24,033 nucleotides of DNA from an uncultured Odoribacter sp. (lineage in GTDB: Bacteria > Bacteroidota > Bacteroidia > Bacteroidales > Marinifilaceae). Below the pieces are notes generated by a model. It did no database searches. It was not told where the DNA came from and saw only the letters and a program-made list of their open reading frames with translations. The DNA lies in contig CAJJNP010000034.1 of assembly GCA_905193145.1 (NCBI GenBank), positions 1 to 24,033 of the forward strand, in the 5' to 3' direction. A program made the translations under genes and the position numbers. Positions 16,554 through 24,033 of the stretch are shown piece by piece. Numbering within the stretch: the stretch's first letter is position 1; every line of letters begins with the position of its first letter.

Positions 16554-17267
16554 TTATCCTTCACTGCCGGCTTCCAGAACCTCATCTTTATTGGGGTTGT
16601 CCCAGTGCTTGATGTTTTTACCTTCAACCAAATAAATGGCTGCTTCTGCAATGTTGGTGGCATTGTCTCCTATACGTTCCATGTTATATGACATTCCGTT
16701 CACAGAAAGAATATCTGTCATGTTTTGGGCTGTCAGAGTTCTTTCTGAATATTGCGAACGTAGACTGTCACAGATAGCATGGTGCAGTTGGTCTACTTGG
16801 TGGTCCATTTCAATGGTTTCTCTTGCCAGTTGTATATCTGCACATGTGAAAGCAAATATAGCATTTTGTGTCATATTTCCTGTCAAAGCGAGCATTTTTA
16901 AGAATTTTGGTTTATAAATCTCGAAAACTTCCCCTTGTAGATCTACTTTTAGTAAGTATTTAGCAATGTTAAGTATCAAGTCTCCAATTCGTTCAAGATA
17001 AGCAGTCATGTCGTAATAGGAAATGATCATCCTTAGATTTGTGGCTCGAGGACTGTAGAGCACAATCGTATTAATCACTTCGTTTCGAATCTTTACTTCC
17101 AGACTGTCAATAATGTGTTCATCGTTATTGATTTCAGTATATAAGGCATTGTCCTTGTTGTTTTCTAATAGTTGTTTTATATTTTCTTGTTGCCGGAGAA
17201 CAACTTTGGCCAATACTTGAAAGTCGGCGGTTATTCTGCTGAGCATTTTTTCTTGTAATCCACTCAT
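16554..17267 (-). CDS. phoU: Phosphate uptake regulator PhoU
   Basis: PhoU links the Pst transporter to the PhoR-type kinase and dampens Pho signalling when phosphate is plentiful. The 237-residue all-helical protein shows the duplicated three-helix-bundle structure, with the metal-binding motifs ERIGDLILNIAKYLL in the first half and ERIGDNATNIAEAAIYLVEG in the second. Length and motifs are normal. It lies directly after pstB (29-nt gap) and before the two-component pair, the order expected for a pst-phoU-phoBR unit. Confidence 0.95.
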   Translation of the reverse strand: MSGLQEKMLSRITADFQVLAKVVLRQQENIKQLLENNKDNALYTEINNDEHIIDSLEVKIRNEVINTIVLYSPRATNLRMIISYYDMTAYLERIGDLILNIAKYLLKVDLQGEVFEIYKPKFLKMLALTGNMTQNAIFAFTCADIQLARETIEMDHQVDQLHHAICDSLRSQYSERTLTAQNMTDILSVNGMSYNMERIGDNATNIAEAAIYLVEGKNIKHWDNPNKDEVLEAGSEG

Positions 17268-17296
17268 AATATATTATTTTTTAATTATTTTTTTTG

Positions 17297-18061
17297 TTAT
17301 CCGAATTGTCCTGTCAGATATTCTTCTGTGCGCTTGTCTTTGGGGGTAGTAAACATTGTTTGTGTCTGGTCGTACTCTATTAATTCTCCTAAATACATGA
17401 ACATGGAATAATCAGAGATTCGTGCGGCTTGAGACATATTGTGCGTGACAATCACAATCGTAAATTCTTTTTTTAATTCAAGTAATAGTTCTTCAATCCG
17501 ATTGGTTGCAATGGGGTCTAGAGCTGAGGTTGGTTCATCCATTAACAGGACTTCCGGTTTGAGAGCTAAGGCGCGGGCTATGCATAAGCGTTGTTGTTGT
17601 CCACCAGAAAGGAAGGTCCCTTTTTTATAAAGAGAGTCTTTTACTTCGTTCCAAAGGCCGACATTGGTTAGACATGTCTCAACAATTTCATCTTTTTCTT
17701 TTTTTGATAAACGGATACCGTTCAATTTATATCCTGCGATGACGTTGTCGTAGATGCTCATTGTGGGGAATGGATTAGGGCGTTGAAATACCATTCCTGC
17801 CATTCGTCTGACTTCCATTGGATTCATTTTTAAGATGTTTTGATTGTCCAATAGAATTTCGCCTGTGATCTGAATATCCGGGTATAGTTCATGCATACGG
17901 TTGATGGCTCGAAGTAAAGTGCTTTTGCCGCAGCCTGAAGGACCCATGATGGCCGTGATATTGTTTTTTTCGATTTTTGCATTCACTCCATTAACTGCGT
18001 TTTTTCCAGGGGTGTAAGAGATGCAAACGTCTTTTAGTTGTAGTATTGGATTTTCTATCAT
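17297..18061 (-). CDS. pstB: Phosphate ABC transporter ATPase
   Basis: PstB is the cytoplasmic ATPase that drives high-affinity phosphate import with PstA and PstC. The 254-residue protein has Walker [10 protein letters not shown] (40-48), a Q loop in [17 protein letters not shown] (the PNPFP run is a PstB hallmark), the ABC signature LSGGQQQR, Walker [14 protein letters not shown] and the switch histidine in VTHNM. It lies 37 nt after pstA. Confidence 0.98.
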   Translation of the reverse strand: MIENPILQLKDVCISYTPGKNAVNGVNAKIEKNNITAIMGPSGCGKSTLLRAINRMHELYPDIQITGEILLDNQNILKMNPMEVRRMAGMVFQRPNPFPTMSIYDNVIAGYKLNGIRLSKKEKDEIVETCLTNVGLWNEVKDSLYKKGTFLSGGQQQRLCIARALALKPEVLLMDEPTSALDPIATNRIEELLLELKKEFTIVIVTHNMSQAARISDYSMFMYLGELIEYDQTQTMFTTPKDKRTEEYLTGQFG

Positions 18062-18098
18062 AATTCAAATGGTAACGTCTGTCATTTATTGTTGTCTA

Positions 18099-18953
18099 TT
18101 ATCCGATTCTCCATTTTTGAGCAATCTTTTTAGCAATGATGTTTGATACTAGAATCAGCATTAATAAAAATAGCGATGAGCTCCATATCATGTCAATTAA
18201 ATTAGGATCGTTATAGAATTCCCAAATCAGTAGTGGGACAGCGCTGGTCGGATGAGTAACATCCCAATTTACAACTGTGCTACCCAAAGCTGTAAGCATC
18301 AATGGTGCTGTCTCTCCCATAACACGAGAAATAGCTAGTAAAATACCGGTAAATAGACCTCCGAATGCTGATGGAACTAATATTTTTAGTACAACACTAG
18401 TGTAGGAGGCCCCAAGGGCAAGGCCTGCTTCTTTTAGGCTTCCGGGTAGCATTTTCAGTGTTTCTTCAGTTGAACGTATGATTAAAGGAAGCATCATTAT
18501 GGCTAGAGCAACACTACCTGCCAGTGCGGAGTAACTGCCCAATGGTTTTACAACCCACGCATAGGCAATGATTCCAATGACAATGGAAGGGGTGCCTTGT
18601 AATAAATCTGTCAGAAAGCGGGCAATATGAGAGAATGTTGCTTTCGGTTTCTCTGCTAAATAAATGCCGCCCATAATGCCGACAGGAATGGCAATAATGG
18701 CTGCGATAATCACCATTAATAATGTGCCGGCAATGCCATTGGCAATACCTCCGGGTATGAGCTCTCCTGTGCTTTTGGCCAACATGGCATCCAGAGTGCT
18801 GGGGGCTGTTTCTGAAAAGAAACTGAGATTGATTTGTCTGTATCCTTTCTTGACAACTTCCCAAATAATTACAATTAATGGAATAGCAGTCATTGAGGAT
18901 AGAACGCAAATCGTCCAAAAGAAAATTCTGTCTTTTAATATTCTGTAATTCAT
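18099..18953 (-). CDS. pstA: Phosphate ABC transporter permease PstA
   Basis: PstA is one of the two membrane subunits forming the phosphate channel. The 284 residues contain about six hydrophobic segments. The stretch EAGLALGASYTSVVLKILVPSA is the EAA loop that contacts PstB, and IARFLTDLLQGTPSIVIGI and SRVMGETAPLMLTALG are typical of PstA. It follows pstC by 3 nt, implying translational coupling. Confidence 0.96.
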   Translation of the reverse strand: MNYRILKDRIFFWTICVLSSMTAIPLIVIIWEVVKKGYRQINLSFFSETAPSTLDAMLAKSTGELIPGGIANGIAGTLLMVIIAAIIAIPVGIMGGIYLAEKPKATFSHIARFLTDLLQGTPSIVIGIIAYAWVVKPLGSYSALAGSVALAIMMLPLIIRSTEETLKMLPGSLKEAGLALGASYTSVVLKILVPSAFGGLFTGILLAISRVMGETAPLMLTALGSTVVNWDVTHPTSAVPLLIWEFYNDPNLIDMIWSSSLFLLMLILVSNIIAKKIAQKWRIG

Positions 18954-18956
18954 ACT

Positions 18957-19808
18957 TTAACTCAGTTTTTTCATAATCATCTTACCGATGAAGTTAATGA
19001 CTGCTGTAATCAGAAATAATAGTAAACCGATAGCAATCAAAGAACTTAATTTTAGGCCATCTGCTTCGCCGAATTGATTGGCGATGACACTTGCCATAGT
19101 GTTACCAGTTGCTGTTAAGGAATGTGGCAGGTTGTTGGTGTTTCCTATTAGCATAGTCACAGCCATCGTTTCTCCCAAGGCACGCCCTAAGGCTAGTATG
19201 TAGCTGGCAAATATTCCTGATCCTGATACGGGGAATATGACCCTGCGGACAACATCCAGCCTAGTGCCTCCTAAACTGTAAGCACCTTCTTTCAGTTCTT
19301 TAGGAACCATAGAGATGAATTCTGAGCTAAGAGAAGCGGCATAAGGAATTATCATGATTGCCAATACAATGGAGGAGGTTAAAATTCCAAATCCTTGTTC
19401 AGATAGATTCATGTCTATCAAAATGGGGCGCAAGGTATAGAACCCCCATAAACCATAAACGATGGAAGGGATTCCGGCTAATAGGTCTATGATGGAGCCG
19501 ATGATGGTGGCTGCACGGGTTCCGCGGAAATATTCGCCAGTGAAGAGGGCTACCGGCAAAGAAAATGGAATGCAGATAAGTAGAGCCAAGAAGGATGTCA
19601 TGACGGTCCCGACGATGAACGATAGAGCTCCATAGTGTTCACTGCCCGCTGTCGGATCCCATTCAGGAGAACTGATAAAGCTGAGGAAACCAAAGGTTTC
19701 AAAGGCTGGTATCGCACCATTTATAAGTGAGAATACCATGCCTCCGCATATCAATAATACGAGTAGCGAACAGAGAAACAATAGCCGTTTGAATATAAAA
19801 TCACGCAT
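18957..19808 (-). CDS. pstC: Phosphate ABC transporter permease PstC
   Basis: PstC is the second membrane subunit of the phosphate importer. The 283-residue protein has about six membrane segments, with IIDLLAGIPSIVYGLWGFY, the EAA-like loop (KEGAYSLGGTRLDVVRRVIFP) and GRALGETMAVTMLIGN, all characteristic of PstC. It is a compact form compared with E. coli PstC (about 320 residues). It begins 33 nt after pstS and is followed by pstA after 3 nt. Confidence 0.96.
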   Translation of the reverse strand: MRDFIFKRLLFLCSLLVLLICGGMVFSLINGAIPAFETFGFLSFISSPEWDPTAGSEHYGALSFIVGTVMTSFLALLICIPFSLPVALFTGEYFRGTRAATIIGSIIDLLAGIPSIVYGLWGFYTLRPILIDMNLSEQGFGILTSSIVLAIMIIPYAASLSSEFISMVPKELKEGAYSLGGTRLDVVRRVIFPVSGSGIFASYILALGRALGETMAVTMLIGNTNNLPHSLTATGNTMASVIANQFGEADGLKLSSLIAIGLLLFLITAVINFIGKMIMKKLS

Positions 19809-19841
19809 GACAATAGATGCTTAAAGCGATACTGTATAGTC

Positions 19842-20897
19842 TTATTTTAAAATGTTTTGCCCTTTATAGGTGATGCTTTTCAGTAGGTTCTTTGCATTTG
19901 TCACAGCTGAGGCTGGCAGGGGAGAATAATGGACGTGTGTTGTTAATTCTTGTGCCTGTGGGTCGGTCATCCAGTTCAATAATTGGATAGTTGCCTTGGC
20001 TTGTTTTTCAGTCCGTTCTCCATATGCCTGTTCTTTGTAGAGGATGATCCAGGTGAAGCAACTGATAGGATAAGCATCAGCAGCTTCTGGATTGGTTATC
20101 ATAGTCCGTGTGTCTGCTGGGATTTCGTTGGCAGCAGCGGAAATACTCTCTGTTGAAGGGGTAATAAAATTACCGCTACGATTTTGTAGTTTTGCCGTCG
20201 GTATCTGTAAAGCAAAGGCGTATTCAGAACCAATATAGCCGATGGCTCCCGGAGTCTGACTGATTGTTCCGGCAACTCCAGGATTTCCTTTTGCTGCTAA
20301 GCCTGTCGGCCATTTTAATGATTTACCAGTACCGACTTTTTCACTCCATTCTGTGCTTATTTTTGTCAGGTAGTCACTGAATACAAAGGTTGTTCCACTA
20401 CCATCAGAGCGATATACAGGGCTAACGGCCTTGTCCGGAAGAGTAATGCCTTCATTCACTGCTTGTAGACGACTATCATTCCAACGGGTGATTTTGCCTA
20501 AGAAGATATCGGCAACAATGTCCGGAGTTAATTTTAATTCTTTTACTTCCGGTAGATTATAAGCCAATACGACCGCTCCCATACATGTTGGTATATGGAC
20601 CACTTCTGCTGGCATTTCAGCTAATTCTGCATCACTTAAATAAGCATCGCTTCCGCCAAAGTCTACAATTTTGTCTTTTAAACTGCGGATTCCGCCACCG
20701 CTACCAATGCCCCCATAAGTGATAGACACTCCAGTAGAATCTTTATAGTTTTTGAATGCTAGGTTATAATAGGGAAGAGGGAATGTAGCTCCTGCTGCTG
20801 CAAGGGTTATATCACTTGCACCTTGAGCGTTTTTCTTTTTTGAGTCTCCACATGCTGCGAGGCAGATTGCCAATACTAAAATTAATAATTTGTTCAT
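19842..20897 (-). CDS. pstS: Phosphate-binding lipoprotein PstS
   Basis: PstS binds phosphate in the periplasm and delivers it to PstCA. The signal peptide MNKLLILVLAICLAAC ends in a lipobox with Cys16, so it is a lipoprotein. Ligand-binding motifs are visible: AGATFPLPYY, GGIGSGGGIRSL, DFGGSDAYLS and YRSDGSGTTFVF. I place the start at 20897 (351 residues). Upstream ATGs exist at 20909 and 20927, but 20927 overlaps the predicted -7 element (20925-20932), and 20909 would leave almost no leader. It is the first gene of the operon, directly downstream of the Pho-box-like repeats. Confidence 0.95.
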   Translation of the reverse strand: MNKLLILVLAICLAACGDSKKKNAQGASDITLAAAGATFPLPYYNLAFKNYKDSTGVSITYGGIGSGGGIRSLKDKIVDFGGSDAYLSDAELAEMPAEVVHIPTCMGAVVLAYNLPEVKELKLTPDIVADIFLGKITRWNDSRLQAVNEGITLPDKAVSPVYRSDGSGTTFVFSDYLTKISTEWSEKVGTGKSLKWPTGLAAKGNPGVAGTISQTPGAIGYIGSEYAFALQIPTAKLQNRSGNFITPSTESISAAANEIPADTRTMITNPEAADAYPISCFTWIILYKEQAYGERTEKQAKATIQLLNWMTDPQAQELTTHVHYSPLPASAVTNAKNLLKSITYKGQNILK

Positions 20898-20924
20898 CTT
20901 TATTTGCATTATAATTTCACTTTG

Positions 20925-20932
20925 CAATATTA
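20925..20932 (-). promoter_or_regulatory. -7 element of the pst-pho operon
   Basis: On the minus strand this is TAATATTG, one mismatch from TAnnTTTG. No TTTG lies about 19 nt upstream; the Pho-box-like array begins 9 nt upstream instead, as in activator-dependent promoters where the regulator replaces the upstream element. Confidence 0.55.
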
Positions 20933-20941
20933 CAGACCTCT

Positions 20942-20981
20942 TGTTATTTGGTTGTTACAGAAATATTACAAAAATGTTACA
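20942..20981 (-). promoter_or_regulatory. Pho-box-like tandem repeat array
   Basis: On the plus strand, four 7-mers start exactly 11 bp apart: TGTTATT (20942), TGTTACA (20953), TATTACA (20964) and TGTTACA (20975), separated by 4-nt spacers. Read toward pstS the unit is TGTAACA. The 7+4 geometry is the same as the E. coli Pho box (CTGTCAT repeats), and the operon encodes a PhoB-type regulator. The half-site sequence differs from E. coli, and the fourth copy, nearest pstS, is degenerate. Confidence 0.78.
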
Positions 20982-21015
20982 TCTGAAATTCGTGTGTTTC
21001 AGCGTGAAAAATGAT

Positions 21016-21023
21016 TACATTTG
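21016..21023 (+). promoter_or_regulatory. -7 element of the ttcA-like gene
   Basis: TACATTTG is an exact TAnnTTTG match, 24 nt before the ATG at 21048. The position of the -33 element (about 20993-20996) reads TGTG, an imperfect match. The Pho-box-like array ends 34 nt upstream. Confidence 0.55.
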
Positions 21024-21047
21024 CCCTCCTTAAATAAAATAGTTACT

Positions 21048-21782
21048 ATGGACGACAAGAAGCAGGAAAAGCTGTTTATGCGTGAATTTTTCAGGAAAAC
21101 CGGTAAGGCAATATATGATTATAATCTGATAGAACCGGGTGATCGAATTTTGGTGGGCGTATCTGGAGGAAAAGACTCGTTGGCTTTATTGGAAGTTCTA
21201 GCTCTTAGGGCACGGGATCCTAAGCAGAGTTATTCCGTCGTGGCAGCTCATATTGCTGTGGAAAATGTGGCTTATGAAGTGGATGCAGAATATATCGCTG
21301 CTTTTTGTGATAAGTTGGGGGTGCCGTTGATATCGCGGACAATATGTGCCACGGTAAGGGAAGAATCCGGTAAGCCTGCTTGTTTCGTTTGTTCTTGGAA
21401 TCGACGCAAGATGCTCTTTGAGATTGCCAAGGAGCAGCATTGTAATAAACTGGCTCTTGGACATCATCGGGATGATGCCATTGAAAGTTTGTTGATGAGT
21501 ATGATGTTTAATGGTACGATTGCGAGCATGCCTCCGCGATTAGCCATGTTCGACAATACTTTCACTTTGATACGGCCGTTAATTTATGTCACTAATAAAG
21601 AGACAATGCAATATGCGAAATTTAGAAATTTCAAGCAACAAAAAAAGGCTTGCCCTTACGAGCAAGCCACAAATCGTCATGCAATTGCATCGATTATAGA
21701 TCAGATGGAGGCTTTGTCGCCTCATGTGCGCGGCAATTTATTCGCAGCAATGAAAAATATTCAAAATGAATATTTACCATAA
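21048..21782 (+). CDS. ttcA: TtcA-like tRNA 2-thiocytidine synthetase
   Basis: The protein is predicted to thiolate cytidine 32 of certain tRNAs, using ATP and a bound iron-sulfur cluster. The 244 residues hold the PP-loop ATP site GVSGGKDS (37-44), the CxxC pair Cys112 and Cys115 (ACFVCSWNRRK), LGHHRDDAIESLLMSMMFNG and a third cysteine, Cys202, in ACPYE. In E. coli TtcA three cysteines in comparable positions hold a 4Fe-4S cluster, so this protein has the full set. The ATG at 21048 follows an exact -7 element; a TTG at 21021 overlaps that element and is rejected. The gene is divergent from pstS and convergent with tpx, whose stop lies 3 nt away. Confidence 0.88.
   Translation: MDDKKQEKLFMREFFRKTGKAIYDYNLIEPGDRILVGVSGGKDSLALLEVLALRARDPKQSYSVVAAHIAVENVAYEVDAEYIAAFCDKLGVPLISRTICATVREESGKPACFVCSWNRRKMLFEIAKEQHCNKLALGHHRDDAIESLLMSMMFNGTIASMPPRLAMFDNTFTLIRPLIYVTNKETMQYAKFRNFKQQKKACPYEQATNRHAIASIIDQMEALSPHVRGNLFAAMKNIQNEYLP
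21640..21668 (-). terminator. Intrinsic terminator of tpx, inside the ttcA coding sequence
   Basis: On the minus strand, a 7-bp stem GGCTTGC/GCAAGCC (21662-21668 with 21647-21653) with an 8-nt loop is followed by seven T (21640-21646). It starts about 118 nt beyond the tpx stop and lies within ttcA codons 198-207. Confidence 0.8.
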
Positions 21783-21785
21783 ACT

Positions 21786-22283
21786 TTAGATTGCAGCCAA
21801 GGCACTTTCGTAATCCGGTTCAGTGGTGATTTCCGGTACTAATTGTGAATAGATTACTTTACCGTTTTCATCCAATACGACAACGGCGCGAGCAAATAAG
21901 CCTGCTAAAGGTCCTTCTGCTAATGCAACACCGTAATTTTCTCCAAAGGTGGTGTTACGGAATGCTGACAATGCAATTACATTTTCAATGCCTTCAGTTG
22001 TGCAAAAACGTCCGTGTGCAAAAGGAAGGTCCTTCGAAATAGCCAATACGACAGTGTTGTTCAATTTTGCTGCCATTTCGTTAAACTTTCTTACAGAAGT
22101 TGCACATACTGCAGTGTCTAAGCTTGGGAAAATGTTTAATACAACTTTCTTCCCCTTTAAGCTGCTCAAAGACAGTTCGCTCAAATCGCTTTTTACTAAA
22201 GTGAAATCAGGAGCTTGTGCACCTGCTTTTAGGAATTCCCCATTTACGTTGAAGGCATTTCCTGCTAAAGTTACTGTTGCCAT
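21786..22283 (-). CDS. tpx: Thiol peroxidase
   Basis: Tpx is a soluble 2-Cys peroxiredoxin that reduces peroxides with thioredoxin as electron donor. The 165 residues show [17 protein letters not shown], the peroxidatic cysteine Cys60 in [17 protein letters not shown], the resolving cysteine Cys94 in [14 protein letters not shown] and the usual C-terminal DYESALAAI. The 34-residue spacing of the two cysteines equals that of E. coli Tpx. It begins 22 nt after the C69 peptidase stop on the same strand, and no separate promoter was recognised in the gap, so the two may share a transcript. Its terminator lies inside the convergent ttcA-like gene. Confidence 0.96.
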   Translation of the reverse strand: MATVTLAGNAFNVNGEFLKAGAQAPDFTLVKSDLSELSLSSLKGKKVVLNIFPSLDTAVCATSVRKFNEMAAKLNNTVVLAISKDLPFAHGRFCTTEGIENVIALSAFRNTTFGENYGVALAEGPLAGLFARAVVVLDENGKVIYSQLVPEITTEPDYESALAAI

Positions 22284-22305
22284 AATTAATTTGCTTTATA
22301 AGTGG

Positions 22306-24000
22306 TTATTTAATTACTTGTAATTTGTCTCCGGCTTTTTCGATAATGGTGCGCAAATACCATTCCGGTAGAGCCGGTTGTTCAACTTTCGGATTCTTTT
22401 CTCCCGGTACAGCAGTTTTTATATTGCCATCCATGAAGCGGCAGAATAGATAGCCATAGAAATTCCTCCAGTCTGCTGTCAGACGGTCACCGGTGTTGCA
22501 AGAGAAGTCTGTCAAGAACTTCACAGTGCCTTCCGGATCTTTTGTGTACATATCGGCTGCTCCGGTATCAATTAATTTTACATATTCCACATACTGAGTT
22601 TCTAATGCTTTTTGTTTTGCGCGTATTTCCGGATGGATAGCATTGTAACGTGTATATGCAAGATTTGTTACCTGGTTGAATACCCAGAATGCAGCTTCGT
22701 TCGTAAACTCCATCATGCTGCCATTGCCTTCTGCGAAAGAATGTGGCACTCGGGTTGAGCAGCTATACATGGGAAAATATACAGTACTTGCTGCATCATC
22801 AACACCAAACCAGATGATGCCACCAACAGCGTTGGGCAACCAACTGCGGCATTGTGCTACAAAGGTGAATCCGGTTTGTTGGGTTGCTGTAGCTCGCTCG
22901 TGTACATATTCTTTACCATCTACGGTATAGCCCATAGGACGCCAGCGGTACGGACATTCATAGGGACCTGCTCCCGGATCTTTGCTCATATCCAGTTCTG
23001 TACCTTCTAAATGATCGCGCATGAAGTCCATTACTTCCAGTACATCCAATTTGTGGCTTGGTTTCACCCACAATGGCATTCGATTGGTTGCATAGCCTTT
23101 GGCATCACGTTCTATTTTTCCTTTGGCATAATTCCAATATTGAGCCATATCTGGATTTACAGCATTGAAAAATGCCCACACACGAATTTCGCATGCACGA
23201 GCACCACTGAAATCTACAGGAGCATAAGTGTCTGAAAAACTGAAATCAGCGTTTTTACCATCCTGTGGGTAGAATCCTTTTTGTTTTGCAAAAGCAATTA
23301 CGTCTTTGGAATATACTGTAGTTACTTCTTTGTCATAAATTTTCTTCATTTTGTCTGAAGAAATGGATGTTTTTCCGCTCATCGGGAATGTTGTGATACG
23401 AGCTTGGTTCGCGTGTGCACAAACATATCCGTCCGGTACCATGCGGGCAACCCATACGGCTCCTTTTTCTCCTTCTCCTTTACCGATCATTTCAAGAATC
23501 CATACTTCGTTTGGGTCAATAATAGAGAATGATTCTCCAGAGCTGGCATATCCGTATTGTGCAACCAGATCTGTCATTACAACAATTGCTTCTCTGGCAG
23601 TTTTTGCGCGTTGAAGTGTTGTGTAAATAAGGCTGCCATAGTCCATGATTGCACCTGACTGTTTTTCCAGTTCCGGGCGGCCTCCAAAAGTGGTTTCTCC
23701 AATAGCCAATTGGTGCTCGTTCATATTGCCGACAACATTATAGGTTTGTGCTGCCTGTGCAATTTTGCCCATATATTTGCCGGTATCCCACTCATAGATA
23801 TCCATCATCGTACCAGCAGGCCAAGTGCCGGCAGGCCAATGATACAACTCTCCGTACAGAACGTGTGAGTCGGCAGAATAAGTTACCATGGTAGAGCCGT
23901 CTTTTGTGGCTCCTCTTGTCAAGAGGAAGTTGGTACATGCTGTTACTTTTGCTATTCCGGCAATAGTCAGCATAGCCAAGATCAAATAGATTTTACGCAT
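22306..24000 (-). CDS. Exported peptidase of family C69 (dipeptidase type)
   Basis: This 564-residue enzyme resembles the PepD/C69 family of N-terminal-nucleophile hydrolases, which cleave dipeptides or other amide bonds using an N-terminal cysteine freed by processing. The signal sequence (about 1-21) is followed at once by Cys22 in ACTNFLLTRGATKDGS, the family's nucleophile region; Cys22 would become the first residue after cleavage. Other conserved stretches are TYSADSHVLYGELY, NVVGNMNEHQLAIGETTFGG and GYASSGESFSIIDPNEVWILEMIG. The length is normal for secreted Bacteroidales members. The sequence before Cys22 (VTAC) also fits a lipobox. Its promoter would lie at or beyond the right edge; nothing convincing was seen in 24001-24033. 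tpx follows 22 nt downstream. Confidence 0.88.
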   Translation of the reverse strand: MRKIYLILAMLTIAGIAKVTACTNFLLTRGATKDGSTMVTYSADSHVLYGELYHWPAGTWPAGTMMDIYEWDTGKYMGKIAQAAQTYNVVGNMNEHQLAIGETTFGGRPELEKQSGAIMDYGSLIYTTLQRAKTAREAIVVMTDLVAQYGYASSGESFSIIDPNEVWILEMIGKGEGEKGAVWVARMVPDGYVCAHANQARITTFPMSGKTSISSDKMKKIYDKEVTTVYSKDVIAFAKQKGFYPQDGKNADFSFSDTYAPVDFSGARACEIRVWAFFNAVNPDMAQYWNYAKGKIERDAKGYATNRMPLWVKPSHKLDVLEVMDFMRDHLEGTELDMSKDPGAGPYECPYRWRPMGYTVDGKEYVHERATATQQTGFTFVAQCRSWLPNAVGGIIWFGVDDAASTVYFPMYSCSTRVPHSFAEGNGSMMEFTNEAAFWVFNQVTNLAYTRYNAIHPEIRAKQKALETQYVEYVKLIDTGAADMYTKDPEGTVKFLTDFSCNTGDRLTADWRNFYGYLFCRFMDGNIKTAVPGEKNPKVEQPALPEWYLRTIIEKAGDKLQVIK

Positions 24001-24033
24001 AATTTCTTAAGTTAGTTTATAAAATATTTCATG

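Noticed and set aside
1..24033. CRISPR array, transposon ends, phage attachment sites or toxin-antitoxin pairs
   Set aside because: No regularly spaced direct repeats other than the short Pho-box-like array were seen. No transposase or integrase reading frame exists, and the tRNA genes show no duplicated 3' fragment in the window.

Overview
The window looks like chromosomal DNA of a Bacteroidales gut-type bacterium (Bacteroides, Phocaeicola, Parabacteroides or a relative; the genus cannot be settled from here). The evidence is a SusC/SusD outer-membrane pair, a NigD-like lipoprotein, a GH29 fucosidase, and promoters of the Bacteroidota type (TTTG at -33 and TAnnTTTG at -7, about 18-19 nt apart) in front of several genes. 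No insertion sequence, phage gene, CRISPR array or rRNA was seen.

Layout. 1-190: 5' end of a glycine C-acetyltransferase gene (minus strand, cut by the window edge). 191-598: a divergent intergenic region with the susC promoter and a leader of about 200 nt. 599-5184: susC- and susD-like genes closed by an intrinsic terminator, with no enzyme or regulator beside them. 5402-7045: a membrane glycosyltransferase of the ArnT/PMT type. 7056-10839: a complete riboflavin operon, in order promoter, FMN riboswitch, intrinsic attenuator, ribD, ribE, ribBA, ribH, terminator. 10848-12957 (minus): a multidomain alpha-L-fucosidase with its own promoter. 12982-13245 (minus): tRNA-Tyr and tRNA-Gly with promoter and terminator. 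13275-13928 (minus): NigD-like lipoprotein.

14008-20981 (minus) is a phosphate regulon: pstS, pstC, pstA, pstB, phoU, a phoB-type regulator and a phoR-type kinase, starting at a Pho-box-like array of 11-bp repeats and ending at a hairpin terminator. The Pst proteins import phosphate, PhoU and PhoR report transporter state, and the PhoB-type protein probably acts at the repeat array, closing a feedback loop. 21048-21782 (plus) is a TtcA-like tRNA thiolation gene, convergent with tpx (thiol peroxidase) and a C69 peptidase (both minus).

Most notable: (a) the riboflavin operon has the gene order, riboswitch logic and protein character I associate with Firmicutes rather than with scattered Bacteroides rib genes, suggesting horizontal acquisition; (b) a clear riboswitch switching mechanism can be read, with a 14-bp antiterminator competing against both the aptamer and the terminator; (c) the Pho-box-like repeat array sits where the -33 element should be; (d) the tpx terminator is embedded in the ttcA codons for a putative Fe-S cysteine. 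I found no wholly new multi-gene system.
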